From: Paenibacillus etheri
Lineage (GTDB): Bacteria > Bacillota > Bacilli > Paenibacillales > Paenibacillaceae
Assembly: GCF_001012825.1 (NCBI RefSeq)
Contig: NZ_LCZJ02000037.1
Span: forward strand, 17,637 to 81,636
DNA length: 64,000 nucleotides
Direction of reading: 5' to 3'
The notes beneath the pieces were generated by a model, which was given only the letters and a program-made list of their open reading frames with translations, was not told the origin of the DNA and searched no databases. Below are positions 25,542 through 35,620 of this stretch, one piece after another (position 1 is the first letter of the stretch; each line of letters begins with the position of its first letter). Position numbers and translations under genes: made by a program.

Positions 25542-28064
25542 TTACTTCGCGTTCACCAATTGCCCACGCGTTACGCCAAGTTGGTTTGTAGCCTTCAAGC
25601 TCTTCCATACCTGCGTGCCAGAGATCTCGCCACGAAGTGCGCGGCTGTATAGGCTAATTACCTCAGCCACTTGCTCTGGTGTCTCTTCAAGGAACTCCAC
25701 GCGGTACGAGGATACGCCTAGATCACGGAAATTGTTCAAATACTCCGCACCGGACTGCTCAACGGCGTTATAGACAGTATTACGGCAGCCCTCATCCACA
25801 CGAACCGGATGTGACATTCCAATGCGGTCTTGCAGGGAAGCACGGTGCTCTTCACAAGGACGGCCACAGTTCGTAAAGTCTGTGCCTTCACTCATGAAGG
25901 TACAGTATACACAGTGCTCTGTGTGGAACATCGGCAAATGCTGATGAATAACGATCTCCATACGAGAAGTATCACTGTGTTCAAGCAGGTCGACCATCTG
26001 TTGAATGTTCAAGTCATAGGATGGTGTAACAACGTCACAGCCTGCCTCAAGGAATAGATCCACTGCCTTATGGTTAGCGATATTCAGTGAGAAATCGCCG
26101 ATTAGGCGAGGATGCACAGCATCAGGCTGCTCTTGGCGGCGGCGCAGATAATAATACAGCGCGCCGGTATTGCGTACTAACACGGCATCAGGCTGCAGAC
26201 GCAGGATATTGGCGTGGTAGCCGTTCTCGCCCGGCATATGAATGCGCGGCGTGGCCAGCGCGATGCTGGCCCCTGTAGCCCGTACCGCATCTACCGCTGC
26301 CGGGAACTGCTTGATAAACTCGAAGTCGGCGTAGATGTTTCTCACGCCGGCCTCGAGCGCAGCCTGCACCTGCGGCAGGCTGCGGCACAGCGCGGTGAGC
26401 TCCGCTTCACCAGCGCGTTGCGAAGCGACGTCCCTGCGGGTAGCGTCGCCGTAGACCTCGATCGCCCGTTTCACATAAACGGGCGGTTTCGGGCGCTCGC
26501 CCGCAAGCAGCTCCACCGCTTGGCGGCGGATGCTGTTCAGCTCGCGCATAGGGACGATCACGTCGCCTTGCAGGTGCGACTCTAGCGCGTCAAGCTGGAA
26601 CACGGTCCCGCCCAGGCGGCCGAATTGTTCTTCCAGCAGCGCAGTATCCATCGGACGCTTTTGCGCTGTTTCCAGCGCGAGCTCCGAGTCCACACGGACG
26701 GTAACGTTCTTCTGAACGTCCGTCCACCAAGTGGTCAGCTTCTCGCCGACGCAGCCCTGCACTCGCACCTGTACCGGGAATACCCGGTACGGCTTCTCGG
26801 TTTCAAAAGTCTGACGCAGCGCTTTGTCTAGCGCAGGGTCATTCGTCTTCCAAATGCGGTCACCGACATTTAGACGGCGAAGATCCACATCATTACGACC
26901 GGCTACGATGTCGATGATCCAGCCTTCTCCGGCTTCGCCTTCCAGCTTCACACCTTTACGACGAAGATCGTATACGCGTCCACCTTCTTCTTTTTTCGTC
27001 GGATCGCCTGCATCAAACACGATTCCGTCTCCCCGCTTAAGCGGTGCATGAATACGGCAGACTACGCCATCACGAAGAATTTGTTCAACTGTTCCGAGAT
27101 ATACACCACGGCTTTTCGGGAAAGTGCCATCTACGAGCTTTTTATTGTTAGTTCCATCTAAGAAACCATGCGTAAATCCACGGGAGAAGCTTTGTTGTAG
27201 CTCGCGGACTTCTTCCTTCGATGGTTTGGACAGATCGCCATCAAAATACCGATCAATTGCCTGACGGTACTTACTAACTACATTCGCAACGTATTCCGGG
27301 CTCTTGAGGCGCCCTTCGATTTTGAAAGAAGTTACGCCCGCCTCGATCAGCTCAGGCATAAGATCAATGGCAGCCAAATCCTTAGGGGAGAGCAAGTAAG
27401 TCACATCACCCATTGGTTTAACTTCTCCATCCACCATCAGATCATAAGGCAGGCGGCAAGCTTGAGCACATTCTCCGCGGTTGGCGGAACGTCCGCCCCA
27501 CATTTCCGAAGTCAGACATTGACCCGAATAAGAGACACATAAAGCTCCGTGCACGAATACTTCCATCGGCAGACGGGCTTGTTCCCCAATCGTCTTAATT
27601 TGCTTCAGATTGTTCTCACGACCCAGTACCACACGTTCCAAACTGAAAGGCTTAGTGAACTCGACCGCCTCCGGAGAAGTAATCGTCATTTGTGTCGATC
27701 CATGAATCGGGAAATCCGGTGAGATTTCACGGATCATTTTGACCAAACCTAAATCCTGTACAATCACCGCGTCCACGCCAGCATCTACACAAGCATCAAT
27801 CAGTTCTTTTGCATCGGACAATTCATTTTCAAAAACCAGTATATTAAAGGTCAGGAAGCCCTTCACACCATAGCTATGCAAAAACGCCATAATTTCCGTC
27901 AGCTCGTCCATGCGAAAGTTGTTCGCTCTCGCCCGTGCATTAAACTTCTCTACGCCAAAAAAGATAGCATCCGCTCCGTTCGCTACCGCCGCACGCATGC
28001 AGTCCCAGTCACCTGCAGGTGCCAATAGCTCCACGTCTTCTCTGCGTATTTGTTGCTCTTTCAT
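25542..28064 (-). CDS. U32 family peptidase / RlhA-like protein, large form with DUF3656-type C-terminal region
   Basis: An 840-residue protein. Residues about 1-370 are the U32 TIM-barrel core: 'VELLAPAGDWDCMRAAVANG', 'ADAIFFGVEKFNARARANNF', 'FLTFNILVFENE', 'VFVHGALCVSYSGQCLTSEM'. The cysteines in 'GALCVSYSGQC' and 'GECAQACRLPY' match those that hold an iron-sulphur cluster in U32 relatives such as UbiU, TrhP and RlhA. The rest corresponds to the DUF3656-like extension and a further U32-type repeat with 'HTEHCVYCTFMSEGTDFTNC'. RlhA of E. coli hydroxylates 23S rRNA C2501; a similar RNA-modification role is possible, but older annotations say collagenase. Parts of the gene (26150-26700) are clearly richer in GC than the rest. 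The intact copy is the counterpart of the relic at 16760-17940. Confidence 0.85.
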   Translation of the reverse strand: MKEQQIRREDVELLAPAGDWDCMRAAVANGADAIFFGVEKFNARARANNFRMDELTEIMAFLHSYGVKGFLTFNILVFENELSDAKELIDACVDAGVDAVIVQDLGLVKMIREISPDFPIHGSTQMTITSPEAVEFTKPFSLERVVLGRENNLKQIKTIGEQARLPMEVFVHGALCVSYSGQCLTSEMWGGRSANRGECAQACRLPYDLMVDGEVKPMGDVTYLLSPKDLAAIDLMPELIEAGVTSFKIEGRLKSPEYVANVVSKYRQAIDRYFDGDLSKPSKEEVRELQQSFSRGFTHGFLDGTNNKKLVDGTFPKSRGVYLGTVEQILRDGVVCRIHAPLKRGDGIVFDAGDPTKKEEGGRVYDLRRKGVKLEGEAGEGWIIDIVAGRNDVDLRRLNVGDRIWKTNDPALDKALRQTFETEKPYRVFPVQVRVQGCVGEKLTTWWTDVQKNVTVRVDSELALETAQKRPMDTALLEEQFGRLGGTVFQLDALESHLQGDVIVPMRELNSIRRQAVELLAGERPKPPVYVKRAIEVYGDATRRDVASQRAGEAELTALCRSLPQVQAALEAGVRNIYADFEFIKQFPAAVDAVRATGASIALATPRIHMPGENGYHANILRLQPDAVLVRNTGALYYYLRRRQEQPDAVHPRLIGDFSLNIANHKAVDLFLEAGCDVVTPSYDLNIQQMVDLLEHSDTSRMEIVIHQHLPMFHTEHCVYCTFMSEGTDFTNCGRPCEEHRASLQDRIGMSHPVRVDEGCRNTVYNAVEQSGAEYLNNFRDLGVSSYRVEFLEETPEQVAEVISLYSRALRGEISGTQVWKSLKATNQLGVTRGQLVNAK

Positions 28065-28167
28065 TTATATCCTCCCAAACCGCCATGTGGCGGGTCATTT
28101 CTAGTTGATTAACTTGATAATTGTATCAAATATCACATCTCAGCGCCATGTGTTTACCAACATTTAT

Positions 28168-28211
28168 ATAAAGAAAGAACGCCCCACGCCAATTTGGCAA
28201 CAAGGACGTTC
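28168..28211 (-). terminator. Intrinsic terminator of the stalk-domain gene
   Basis: On the minus strand GAACGTCC (28211-28204) pairs with GGGCGTTC (28184-28177) around an inner GCCAAATTGGC palindrome, followed by TTTCTTT. It lies about 60 bases after the stop of the gene ending at 28270. Confidence 0.75.
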
Positions 28212-28269
28212 TCGTCTGTTTGAATTACACTCTACTATTAGTTACTCATGAACTCCTCACAACTCTAAA

Positions 28270-30183
28270 CTAATCACTCCCTGTAAACCGAAACGATTGC
28301 AGCGTTTTATCCAGCAGAGCTTGCTGTTCTGCAGTAGCATTGGCATCATACAGCATAACAGTAATCGTGTAGACCACCTCATTTTTGCCAAAAACAACTT
28401 GCTTGCTGCGGAGAGGAACACCATTCTTGATTTGATGCACAGTAATGATCGTGGCAGGAACACCTGCAAAGGTAGACTCCACTATACTTTCAATGCGAGG
28501 ACCTTTAGGATCATTATTTTTATTCTGATAAGAATCTTTGAGCATATTCACCGCATAATCGACTGAGCCCTCAGGTTTCGAGTTGATCTGGAAACGTCCT
28601 CCGATGAACCGATACTCTACCAGCTGTGTCTCGAATACATCTTGATTGGGTGTCCATAAACGTGGTATGTCGATGGCATAGCCGTATCTTTTGGATACTT
28701 TGGTTATCGATTTATTCTTGATTGTCTTATAGTCATCGCTAGCGAGTCGCCCGAAGTTCTCCTTCAACAGATCATAATCAATATCAATAGAGGATATAAT
28801 GGCTTTAAATTTGGTCTTATCGTCTTCTTGCCCAGGAGGTGTCACATATTCAAAATAGTAACGGTACCCATTCTTGAGCACCAGTGCCTGATATTCTGTC
28901 GTCCACCCGTTGCCGAAATTCAACTGTGTCTCACTTATTTGTGCAGGTACACCGGAAATCTCAGACTTCATGCTATCCTTAAAAACATGAGCATCCGCTA
29001 CAAAATTCTCTTGCGTTTTTGTCTTCAGCTCTTCAGCCCAGCTTTCTAGTGTAGAACCAGCAGGTGCCGATGTAATGGCCACACTCAAATGACTTCCCTC
29101 TTTACTTTCATAATAGAAATACTGGTCATCCTTAGTCCAATCGGCAGGAACCTGTAGTGAGATGCCATAGTCCTCATTATAGGCTTCACTCAAGCCATTC
29201 TTTACGGTAGAGAGATCACGGATTTTGTTATCCTTAGTGTCAAAAGAGGGTCGAAAAGAGCTCAGTAACCCCGCATATTTGGCTAAATCTTTATAATTAG
29301 TGGCTTTTTCATCCGTCAAATAAATCTCGTAAAGCCTACCTTCAGCATAGATCAGCCTGTTTTCCCAGAGTGCTCCGTTAGAATCTTTACTGACCAATCG
29401 TGCATAGGGTACAGAGGCTTTCGGGAACGACTCCCGGTCTAATATCAGCTCACCGCCTAACTCGACTTCCCGGACTAGTTGCTCCAGAAGCCCATCTGCA
29501 TCCACCGAAACCGCTTGATCAATTGCATGGATCTCCAAATAATAAAGATTGTCGGCACTTGAAAAGGTAGCCACACTCTCATCTCCACCGCTATTTCCAG
29601 CAATCAGTCCAGACGGATAATTTAGTGTCCATTGAAAATAGCTGTTCCCCATTTGCGTCTTACCCACATCGCTATCAATACCAGTATCCACTGGTACATC
29701 TCCTTCATTCTGTGCAGGAACCAGGGTAATGATTAGCTCACTGCCGTTCCCTCGGGAGAGGGTTGCACCTAGTACACTCGCCACAAACCGCAGCGGCACC
29801 ATCAGCACACCTGAAACCATCCGAGGCGCGGAGCTGAGTTTAACTTTAGTCTCATCCTTCCAGGCGCTAGTACTACCAATTGTCATTAACCCTGTATGAG
29901 AGCCGTACGTTACTTTCACTACATCATTTCCTTCTAAGGAAACCTTGCTGCCAAATGTCTTTTTAAAAACTCCAAGTGGAACCATAACCGTTCCGTTCTC
30001 TATAAAAGGTCGCTCAATAGCCACCTTCTTCCCATTTACCGTAGCTGAGGTACTGCCAACTTTAAGACTGAGCTGCAGCTTGTCTGCTTCTGAAGCCAAT
30101 GCTGTTTGTATGGGTAATAAAGAAAATAGCAATAATAAGGCCAGCATCGCACACATTCCTTGTTTTAAAACTTTATGGCTCAT
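28270..30183 (-). CDS. Secreted stalk-domain (copper amine oxidase N-domain-like) protein
   Basis: A 637-residue exported protein with a signal peptide ('MLALLLLFSLLPIQTALASE', cleavage after about residue 31). Residues about 40-155 are a Cu_amine_oxidN1/stalk domain with the paired motif 'ENGTVMVPLGVFKKTFG' and 'VSGVLMVPLRFVASVLGA', a module very common in exported Paenibacillus proteins. The rest contains three related beta-rich units (about 180-330, 345-480, 490-635), for example 'YGISLQVPADW' and 'YGYAIDIPRLW', which resemble PsbP-like folds. No catalytic residues are recognisable. It starts 26 bases after the end of the HtrA-like protease gene and is probably co-transcribed with it, suggesting an envelope-stress or surface-processing role, which is inference. 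Confidence 0.85.
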   Translation of the reverse strand: MSHKVLKQGMCAMLALLLLFSLLPIQTALASEADKLQLSLKVGSTSATVNGKKVAIERPFIENGTVMVPLGVFKKTFGSKVSLEGNDVVKVTYGSHTGLMTIGSTSAWKDETKVKLSSAPRMVSGVLMVPLRFVASVLGATLSRGNGSELIITLVPAQNEGDVPVDTGIDSDVGKTQMGNSYFQWTLNYPSGLIAGNSGGDESVATFSSADNLYYLEIHAIDQAVSVDADGLLEQLVREVELGGELILDRESFPKASVPYARLVSKDSNGALWENRLIYAEGRLYEIYLTDEKATNYKDLAKYAGLLSSFRPSFDTKDNKIRDLSTVKNGLSEAYNEDYGISLQVPADWTKDDQYFYYESKEGSHLSVAITSAPAGSTLESWAEELKTKTQENFVADAHVFKDSMKSEISGVPAQISETQLNFGNGWTTEYQALVLKNGYRYYFEYVTPPGQEDDKTKFKAIISSIDIDYDLLKENFGRLASDDYKTIKNKSITKVSKRYGYAIDIPRLWTPNQDVFETQLVEYRFIGGRFQINSKPEGSVDYAVNMLKDSYQNKNNDPKGPRIESIVESTFAGVPATIITVHQIKNGVPLRSKQVVFGKNEVVYTITVMLYDANATAEQQALLDKTLQSFRFTGSD

Positions 30184-30209
30184 TTACCGTTCCCCTCTCG
30201 GTTTCCTGA

Positions 30210-31343
30210 TCACTCTTCCGTATGCTCGTTCCCATCTGTTCCCGAATCCTCTTCACTTAACAGGGGATCACCCTGAGTAAGCAGAAGCTTGCGGATGACG
30301 ATATCCCCATCACTTTGCATAACCAGTCGTACCGTCGTACCCGGAGAATAGCTTTTGAGCAATTCATTAATATCAACTAGTGAGACCACACGGTGGCCGT
30401 CAATGCTGTACAAAACATCATCTTCGGCAACACCCGCCTTGAGTGCCTCAGAAGAAACCACCTTGGTTACGCTCAGTGGATCAAGCGTTGGCAATCCTAC
30501 AATCGTAGACCAACTCGGCTCTAACTCCAGCCCAAGGCTCGGGTGTTTTACTTCACCGTACTTAAAAAGCTGGTTCATAATATACTGCACGGTATTCGCC
30601 GGGATAGAGAAGCCCATATTCTCTACACCCACCGCTGAGTATTTCAGACTGTTTATTCCCAGCACCTCACCCTTCATATTCACTAGCGGCCCCCCGCTAT
30701 TTCCGGGATTAATCGCTGTATCACTTTGGATCAGGCGGTAAGCCGCAGCTACTTCACGGTTAAGGCCACTAATAACCCCTACAGTCGCTGAATTCCTTAG
30801 AGAAAAGTTAATCGGTGTTCCGATGGCGATCACCTTCTCACCAACAGCTGTTTTTCCGGTTGATGAAATAAACTTTGCAGGTTTAAGGGCGGTTGCATTG
30901 ATTTTGATCAACGCCAGATCACTAACTTCATCAAGATACGTTTCTTTAATGCTGTAGGTTTTGGAGTCCGACGTCACTACCAAGGCATTTTGCAGATCTT
31001 TGATGACATGTGCATTGGTTACGATCCATCCGTTCGATTTCACAATAATGCCTGAGCCATGCGTCAGATTGTACCGATCATCCGGTCCGCTATTCCCGCC
31101 ACTATCGTCTTTGCCGATAATGCCCACTACGGAGGGGGTGATACTTTTAATAATCCCTGGGACAGGGTCTTCAGCTGCTGTAGAATTTTTGATTTTGTTT
31201 TTCTGGGTTGTCGTCGCCGCGCTAACCGTCTTAGTCGTACTACCAAACGCATAAACCGACTCACTCCATACTCCGGACAGCAACACACCACATAGCAGCA
31301 GGCCCAATCCTTTCTTCACCAGCTTCTCCCCAATCCTCATCAA
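30210..31343 (-). CDS. HtrA/DegP-like trypsin-type serine protease with PDZ domain
   Basis: A 377-residue exported S1C protease. A hydrophobic N-terminus ('GLGLLLCGVLLSGVWSESVY') acts as signal or anchor, followed by a Thr/Lys-rich linker. The catalytic triad is visible: histidine in 'GWIVTNAHVIKDL', aspartate in 'EVSDLALIKI', serine in 'INPGNSGGPLVNMKGEVLGI'. A PDZ-type domain follows ('LKAGVAEDDVLYSIDGHRVV', about residues 290-350), ending in an acidic tail. Bacillus homologues (HtrA, HtrB, YyxA) degrade misfolded exported proteins. It is the first gene of a likely two-gene unit with the stalk-domain protein. No CssR-type box could be recognised upstream. Confidence 0.9.
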   Translation of the reverse strand: MMRIGEKLVKKGLGLLLCGVLLSGVWSESVYAFGSTTKTVSAATTTQKNKIKNSTAAEDPVPGIIKSITPSVVGIIGKDDSGGNSGPDDRYNLTHGSGIIVKSNGWIVTNAHVIKDLQNALVVTSDSKTYSIKETYLDEVSDLALIKINATALKPAKFISSTGKTAVGEKVIAIGTPINFSLRNSATVGVISGLNREVAAAYRLIQSDTAINPGNSGGPLVNMKGEVLGINSLKYSAVGVENMGFSIPANTVQYIMNQLFKYGEVKHPSLGLELEPSWSTIVGLPTLDPLSVTKVVSSEALKAGVAEDDVLYSIDGHRVVSLVDINELLKSYSPGTTVRLVMQSDGDIVIRKLLLTQGDPLLSEEDSGTDGNEHTEE

Positions 31344-31395
31344 CCTTCACCAGACCCTCTCTCTGCACATGGATAAATTTTACATTATATAATTT

Positions 31396-31440
31396 GAAAA
31401 AAGACACCTTCAATGCGCCCACGGCGTTAAAGGAGTCTTT
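31396..31440 (-). terminator. Intrinsic terminator of the small membrane protein gene
   Basis: Minus-strand AAGACTCCTT (31439-31430) pairs with AAGGTGTCTT (31410-31401) around a GC-rich loop and is followed by TTTTTTC. It separates the small gene at 31472-31681 from the protease gene downstream. Confidence 0.75.
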
Positions 31441-31471
31441 TGGTGCAAAGCTGTTCAATTTAGTTCTTTCG

Positions 31472-31681
31472 TTAACTTAACCAATGCATCACCATGGCAT
31501 AGTCAGAGATTATAAAAACCAACAAACTAACCGCTCCGAAACCAATGGCGAACTTGTTCTTCTGTGGAGCTCTCAGTAACCGAATAACTCCGACCAAAAT
31601 TAGGATGGTGAATAAAATCATAAAAACATCAAAGGTATGAAATTTAGACGGTCCTTGCGCGGCAACTTCTGCAAGTAGCAT
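31472..31681 (-). CDS. Small two-helix membrane protein of unknown function
   Basis: A 69-residue protein with two hydrophobic helices ('FDVFMILFTILILVGVIRLL' and 'FAIGFGAVSLLVFIISDYAM') separated by a short basic loop 'RAPQKNKF', predicted to be a hairpin in the membrane with both ends outside. An AGGAGGT ribosome binding site ahead of the ATG and a terminator behind it support a real, single-gene transcript. I do not recognise the family. It is too short for functional inference. Confidence 0.75.
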   Translation of the reverse strand: MLLAEVAAQGPSKFHTFDVFMILFTILILVGVIRLLRAPQKNKFAIGFGAVSLLVFIISDYAMVMHWLS

Positions 31682-32290
31682 TACCTTACCTCCTCAAAAA
31701 TGTTGTCAAGCAAGATCCAGTATTCCCCATATCCTCTTCTATGTTATCGCTACCATTTGGGCGATGCAATAGGTTTTGTAGAAAAATTATGTATTTGTCG
31801 CAAAAAATTTATTTTATACCTGCAAAATTGAATGAATTGATGATATTGTTCATTGACGTTTGGTGATATTCATTGAAAATAAAGTGTCGGTTATGGATTA
31901 GAGCCTCCTCAAGTTAACCGAGTATCGGTTTGGTTTGACTTGAGTTTTTAGGGATGCTTTCCCCAATCTAGTAACTGAAGCTTTTGATAAAGCTAAATGT
32001 ATATTACATTTAGTTATTTATTTTTCAAGGAACCAACCATCGAGCCTACTGTTATTCTATTACCCATTAAGTACACTTACAGCAACAGCATGCTCCTCAT
32101 TCAATCTTACGACGGACATGCCCTACATATGCCTATCCCGTCTATTATTTGGTGTTCTTTTTATAGAAGTCATATAACGTTTACTAGAAACTCACATCAG
32201 ATCGGATAATCGCTCTAATTTACCGGTGAATACCAGCAATTGTACCGATTAATTGTTTTCCCAAAATAATAATTTCGAACAACAAACAAT
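31682..32290. other. Gene-free region with one terminator-like hairpin
   Basis: About 600 bases without a convincing gene; the short plus-strand frame at 31997-32209 has no ribosome binding site and no protein character. The promoter of the small membrane protein gene must lie in the first part. The one clear structure is the plus-strand hairpin at 31908-31949 described separately. Confidence 0.5.
31908..31949 (+). terminator. Orphan plus-strand terminator-like hairpin (possible small-RNA end)
   Basis: CTCAAGT (31908-31914) pairs with ACTTGAG (31938-31944), and the inner AACCGA (31916-31921) pairs with TCGGTT (31925-31930), followed by TTTTT. No plus-strand gene precedes it within several hundred bases. 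A TTGACG lies about 55 bases upstream at 31854 but without a good -10 box. Confidence 0.45.
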
Positions 32291-32317
32291 AAGGCCACGG
32301 CGAAATGCCGTGACCTT
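32291..32317 (-). terminator. Intrinsic terminator of uvrA
   Basis: AAGGTCACGGC and GCCGTGGCCTT (minus strand) form an 11-base stem with one G-T pair around a 5-base loop, followed by ATTGTTTGTTG. It lies about 40 bases after the uvrA stop. Confidence 0.75.
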
Positions 32318-32354
32318 TATTCTTTGGTAGTTATACAATCCAGCTATTTATAGC

Positions 32355-35228
32355 TTAGATGGTTTCAGCCGTCTCAAGCATAAGCGCTTCGGTACGCTCC
32401 GTATCACGGATCAGAACTGGCTTCAGATACTTACCTGTGTAAGACTCCGTAACAGTAATGATCTTCTCTGGTGTTCCTGTTGCCAGTACGGTTCCGCCGC
32501 CACTGCCGCCTTCTGGTCCCATATCGATGATATAATCGGCAGTCTTAATAACGTCCAGATTATGCTCAATGACAAGAACCGATTCTCCGGAATCCACCAA
32601 GCGGTGCAATACTTCCAGTAGACGACCAATGTCATCCACATGCAGACCTGTTGTAGGCTCATCCAAAATATATAGTGTCTTACCGGTACTACGACGGTAT
32701 AGCTCAGAAGCCAACTTCACGCGCTGCGCTTCACCACCGGATAATGTTGTGCCTGGCTGACCAATCTTAATATAGCCAAGACCCACATCCATCAGCGTTT
32801 GCATTTTACGATGAATACGCGGGATATTCACGAAGAACTCTGTAGCATCCTCTACAGTCATCTCCAGCACGTCGGAAATGTTTTTTCCTTTATATTTCAC
32901 TTCTAGTGTTTCCCGGTTATAACGTTTACCTTTACATACCTCGCAAGGAACGTATACGTCAGGCAAGAAGTGCATCTCAATCTTGATAATTCCGTCCCCA
33001 CGGCAGGCTTCGCAGCGTCCGCCTTTTACGTTAAAGCTGAACCGTCCCTTTTGGAACCCACGTACCTTAGCTTCATTTGTCTTGGAGAAGAGATCACGAA
33101 TGTCGTCAAATACACCAGTATAGGTTGCTGGGTTAGAGCGTGGTGTACGCCCAATTGGCGATTGATCAATTTCAATAACCTTATCGAGATTTTCCAAGCC
33201 GCGAATTTCTTTGTGCTGACCCGGACGAACCTTCACAGCCTTATTCAACTGCCGTGCCAAGCTCTTGTACAGAATTTCGTTAATAAGTGAAGATTTACCG
33301 GAGCCCGACACACCGGTCACCGCCGTAAACACACCCAATGGAATCTTCACATTCACATTTTTCAGGTTATTCTCTTTAGCGCCACGGATTTCTATCCAAC
33401 GATCATCGGTAGCACGACGCTTAGCGGTTACCGGAATAAACTTACGACCGCTCAAATATTCACCGGTTAAAGAATTCGGATCTTTCATAATCTCTTCCGG
33501 CGTTCCTTGCGCCATAACTTGTCCACCATGAATACCCGCACCCGGACCAATATCAATAATATAATCGGCTGCCATCATTGTGTCTTCGTCATGCTCTACA
33601 ACAATCAACGTATTCCCTAAGTCACGCATATGCGCAAGCGTGGAGATCAGGCGATCATTATCCCGTTGATGCAGACCAATACTTGGCTCATCCAGAATGT
33701 AGAGTACCCCCATCAAGCTCGAACCGATTTGAGTAGCCAAACGGATACGCTGCGCTTCCCCACCAGACAGTGAGCCTGCTGCACGGCTAAGTGTCAAATA
33801 ATCCAGTCCCACATTCACCAGGAACCCAAGTCGACTGCAAATCTCTTTAAGAATGAGATTCGCAATAGCTGTCTCTTTTTCACTTAACTTTATTTCTTCA
33901 AACCAATGCTGACAGTCACCAATCGAGAGATCGGTAATATCCGAAATATTGCGTTCGTTGATCGTCACCGCCAAAATTTCTTTCTTCAGACGTTTGCCTT
34001 TACATACATGACAAGGCTTAGCACTCATAAATCCTTCGATAAATTCACGAATACCATCAGATGCGGTCTCCCGGTAACGCCGCTCCAGGTTGGGAATAAT
34101 CCCTTCAAAAGCAACCATCGCATCTTTCTTTTGTCCGAAATCATTCTCATATTTGAAGCGAACCTTCTCACTACCTGTACCATGCAGTAGTTTATTCATA
34201 TGATCAGGTGTTAAACTGCTCACTGGAACGTTCTGTGGAATATTAAAGTGCTCACACACGGACTTCAGAAATTGCGGATAGTAATTAGAGGTACTTCCAG
34301 TCCAAGCTAAAAAAGCACCCTCTTCAATGGATTTCTCAGCATCAGGAATAAGCAGGTCTGGATCGACCACCATTTTCATACCAAGTCCGTCGCACTCTGT
34401 ACAGGCTCCAAACGGACTGTTGAATGAGAACATACGTGGTGCCAACTCTTCAATACTAAAACCACAAATCGGACAAGCAAAGTTAGAGCTGAACAGCAGC
34501 TCTTCCTGACCGATGATATCCACAAGGATTTTACCGCCCGAAAGCTTAAGCGCTGTCTCCAATGAATCCGTCAGCCGTGTCTCCATATCATCTTTAACGA
34601 CAATCCGGTCCACAACAACTTCTATGGTGTGTTTTTTATTCTTCTCAAGTTCAATATCCTCAGACAGATCTCTTAGCTCACCGTCCACACGCACACGTAC
34701 GAACCCTTGCTTAGAAATGTCTGTGAAAAGTCCTTTGTGTTCCCCTTTACGCCCTGAAATGATAGGCGCCAGGATCTGCAAACGAGTCTTCTCTGGATAC
34801 TGCATAATCCGGTCTACCATCTGTTCTACAGTCTGGGAGGTAATCTCAATTCCATGCTCTGGACAATGTGGGTGACCGATCCGTGCAAAAAGCAACCGCA
34901 GATAGTCATAGATTTCTGTTACCGTACCTACCGTGGAACGCGGGTTGCGGCTTGTTGTCTTCTGATCAATAGATATCGCCGGGGACAATCCGTCTATGGA
35001 ATCTACATCCGGTTTCTCCATTTGACCCAAGAACTGACGTGCATAAGCAGACAAAGATTCAACATAACGCCGCTGACCTTCAGCATAAATCGTATCAAAT
35101 GCGAGCGACGATTTACCTGAGCCGCTTAGTCCCGTCAGCACGACGAAACGGTCACGTGGAATCGTCACATCGATGTTTTTGAGATTGTGCGCCCTCGCGC
35201 CTTTAATTACAATATTTTCGTTCGCCAA
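32355..35228 (-). CDS. uvrA: Excinuclease ABC subunit A (UvrA)
   Basis: DNA damage recognition ATPase of nucleotide excision repair; it loads UvrB onto lesions. The 957-residue length is standard. There are two ABC ATPase modules with Walker A '[14 protein letters not shown]' (about 31-44) and '[14 protein letters not shown]' (about 640-653), signatures '[12 protein letters not shown]' and '[12 protein letters not shown]', and Walker B 'LYILDEP' twice. Zinc-binding cysteines are in '[13 protein letters not shown]', 'CTECDGLG', 'CEACRGDG' and 'CEVCKGKRY'. It lies downstream of uvrB in the usual uvrBA order, but 475 bases and a terminator separate the two here, so uvrA may have its own promoter. 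Confidence 0.98.
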   Translation of the reverse strand: MANENIVIKGARAHNLKNIDVTIPRDRFVVLTGLSGSGKSSLAFDTIYAEGQRRYVESLSAYARQFLGQMEKPDVDSIDGLSPAISIDQKTTSRNPRSTVGTVTEIYDYLRLLFARIGHPHCPEHGIEITSQTVEQMVDRIMQYPEKTRLQILAPIISGRKGEHKGLFTDISKQGFVRVRVDGELRDLSEDIELEKNKKHTIEVVVDRIVVKDDMETRLTDSLETALKLSGGKILVDIIGQEELLFSSNFACPICGFSIEELAPRMFSFNSPFGACTECDGLGMKMVVDPDLLIPDAEKSIEEGAFLAWTGSTSNYYPQFLKSVCEHFNIPQNVPVSSLTPDHMNKLLHGTGSEKVRFKYENDFGQKKDAMVAFEGIIPNLERRYRETASDGIREFIEGFMSAKPCHVCKGKRLKKEILAVTINERNISDITDLSIGDCQHWFEEIKLSEKETAIANLILKEICSRLGFLVNVGLDYLTLSRAAGSLSGGEAQRIRLATQIGSSLMGVLYILDEPSIGLHQRDNDRLISTLAHMRDLGNTLIVVEHDEDTMMAADYIIDIGPGAGIHGGQVMAQGTPEEIMKDPNSLTGEYLSGRKFIPVTAKRRATDDRWIEIRGAKENNLKNVNVKIPLGVFTAVTGVSGSGKSSLINEILYKSLARQLNKAVKVRPGQHKEIRGLENLDKVIEIDQSPIGRTPRSNPATYTGVFDDIRDLFSKTNEAKVRGFQKGRFSFNVKGGRCEACRGDGIIKIEMHFLPDVYVPCEVCKGKRYNRETLEVKYKGKNISDVLEMTVEDATEFFVNIPRIHRKMQTLMDVGLGYIKIGQPGTTLSGGEAQRVKLASELYRRSTGKTLYILDEPTTGLHVDDIGRLLEVLHRLVDSGESVLVIEHNLDVIKTADYIIDMGPEGGSGGGTVLATGTPEKIITVTESYTGKYLKPVLIRDTERTEALMLETAETI

Positions 35229-35310
35229 CGGAACCTCTCCTTAATGAATCAAATATCAAAACTTTAACGATTTCAGAGCTTTATTAAAAGCGTTTTCGAT
35301 CCCTCCCAAA

Positions 35311-35330
35311 CCCTCCCTTCCAAGGGAGGG
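35311..35330. repeat. Perfect inverted repeat upstream of uvrA
   Basis: CCCTCCCTT and AAGGGAGGG are separated by two bases. It lies in a GC-rich block (about 35300-35400) unlike the surrounding coding DNA and is followed by further G-runs. It may be part of a dispersed intergenic repeat. Confidence 0.5.
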
Positions 35331-35499
35331 CCCCAAGGGTTGCACCCTCTGGACACCCGCATTTTTTGGCGAAGGAGGTTGGTGGGACGGAACTTAGTGA
35401 CTACGGCGTTCGGATCGCTTATCCCTACGGGACCGCTTGGACGTTAGGCGCACACTAGCTAAGAGCGGAAATTGTGAGATTACCGCAACTGCTATAGCG

Positions 35500-35620
35500 T
35501 TGTGGAGCGCTGTCCCTATGGGATGCGCGTAAGTGCCAAAAGCATTGTGGAACGCTGTCCCTACGGGATACGCGTAAGTGCCAAAAGCATTATAGAGCAC
35601 TGTCCCTACGGGATGCGCGT
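35500..35620. repeat. 45-base tandem repeat, about 2.7 copies, between uvrB and uvrA
   Basis: Units start at 35500, 35545 and 35590 with the core CTGTCCCTACGGGATGCGCG and the spacer TAAGTGCCAAAAGCAT; the third copy is cut off after the core. Each core includes the small palindrome TCCCTACGGGA. A further diverged core (TATCCCTACGGGACCGC) is seen near 35420. The period of 45 is a multiple of three, so the minus strand shows a repeated 15-residue frame, but no start signal supports translation. Confidence 0.85.

Noticed and set aside
26188-26585. Long open frames opposite and alongside the U32 gene
   Set aside because: They arise from the GC-rich codon pattern of the real gene and lack start signals and protein-like composition.
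35500-35620. Possible CRISPR array
   Set aside because: The 45-base units are directly adjacent with no unique spacers, there are fewer than three copies, and no cas genes are nearby.
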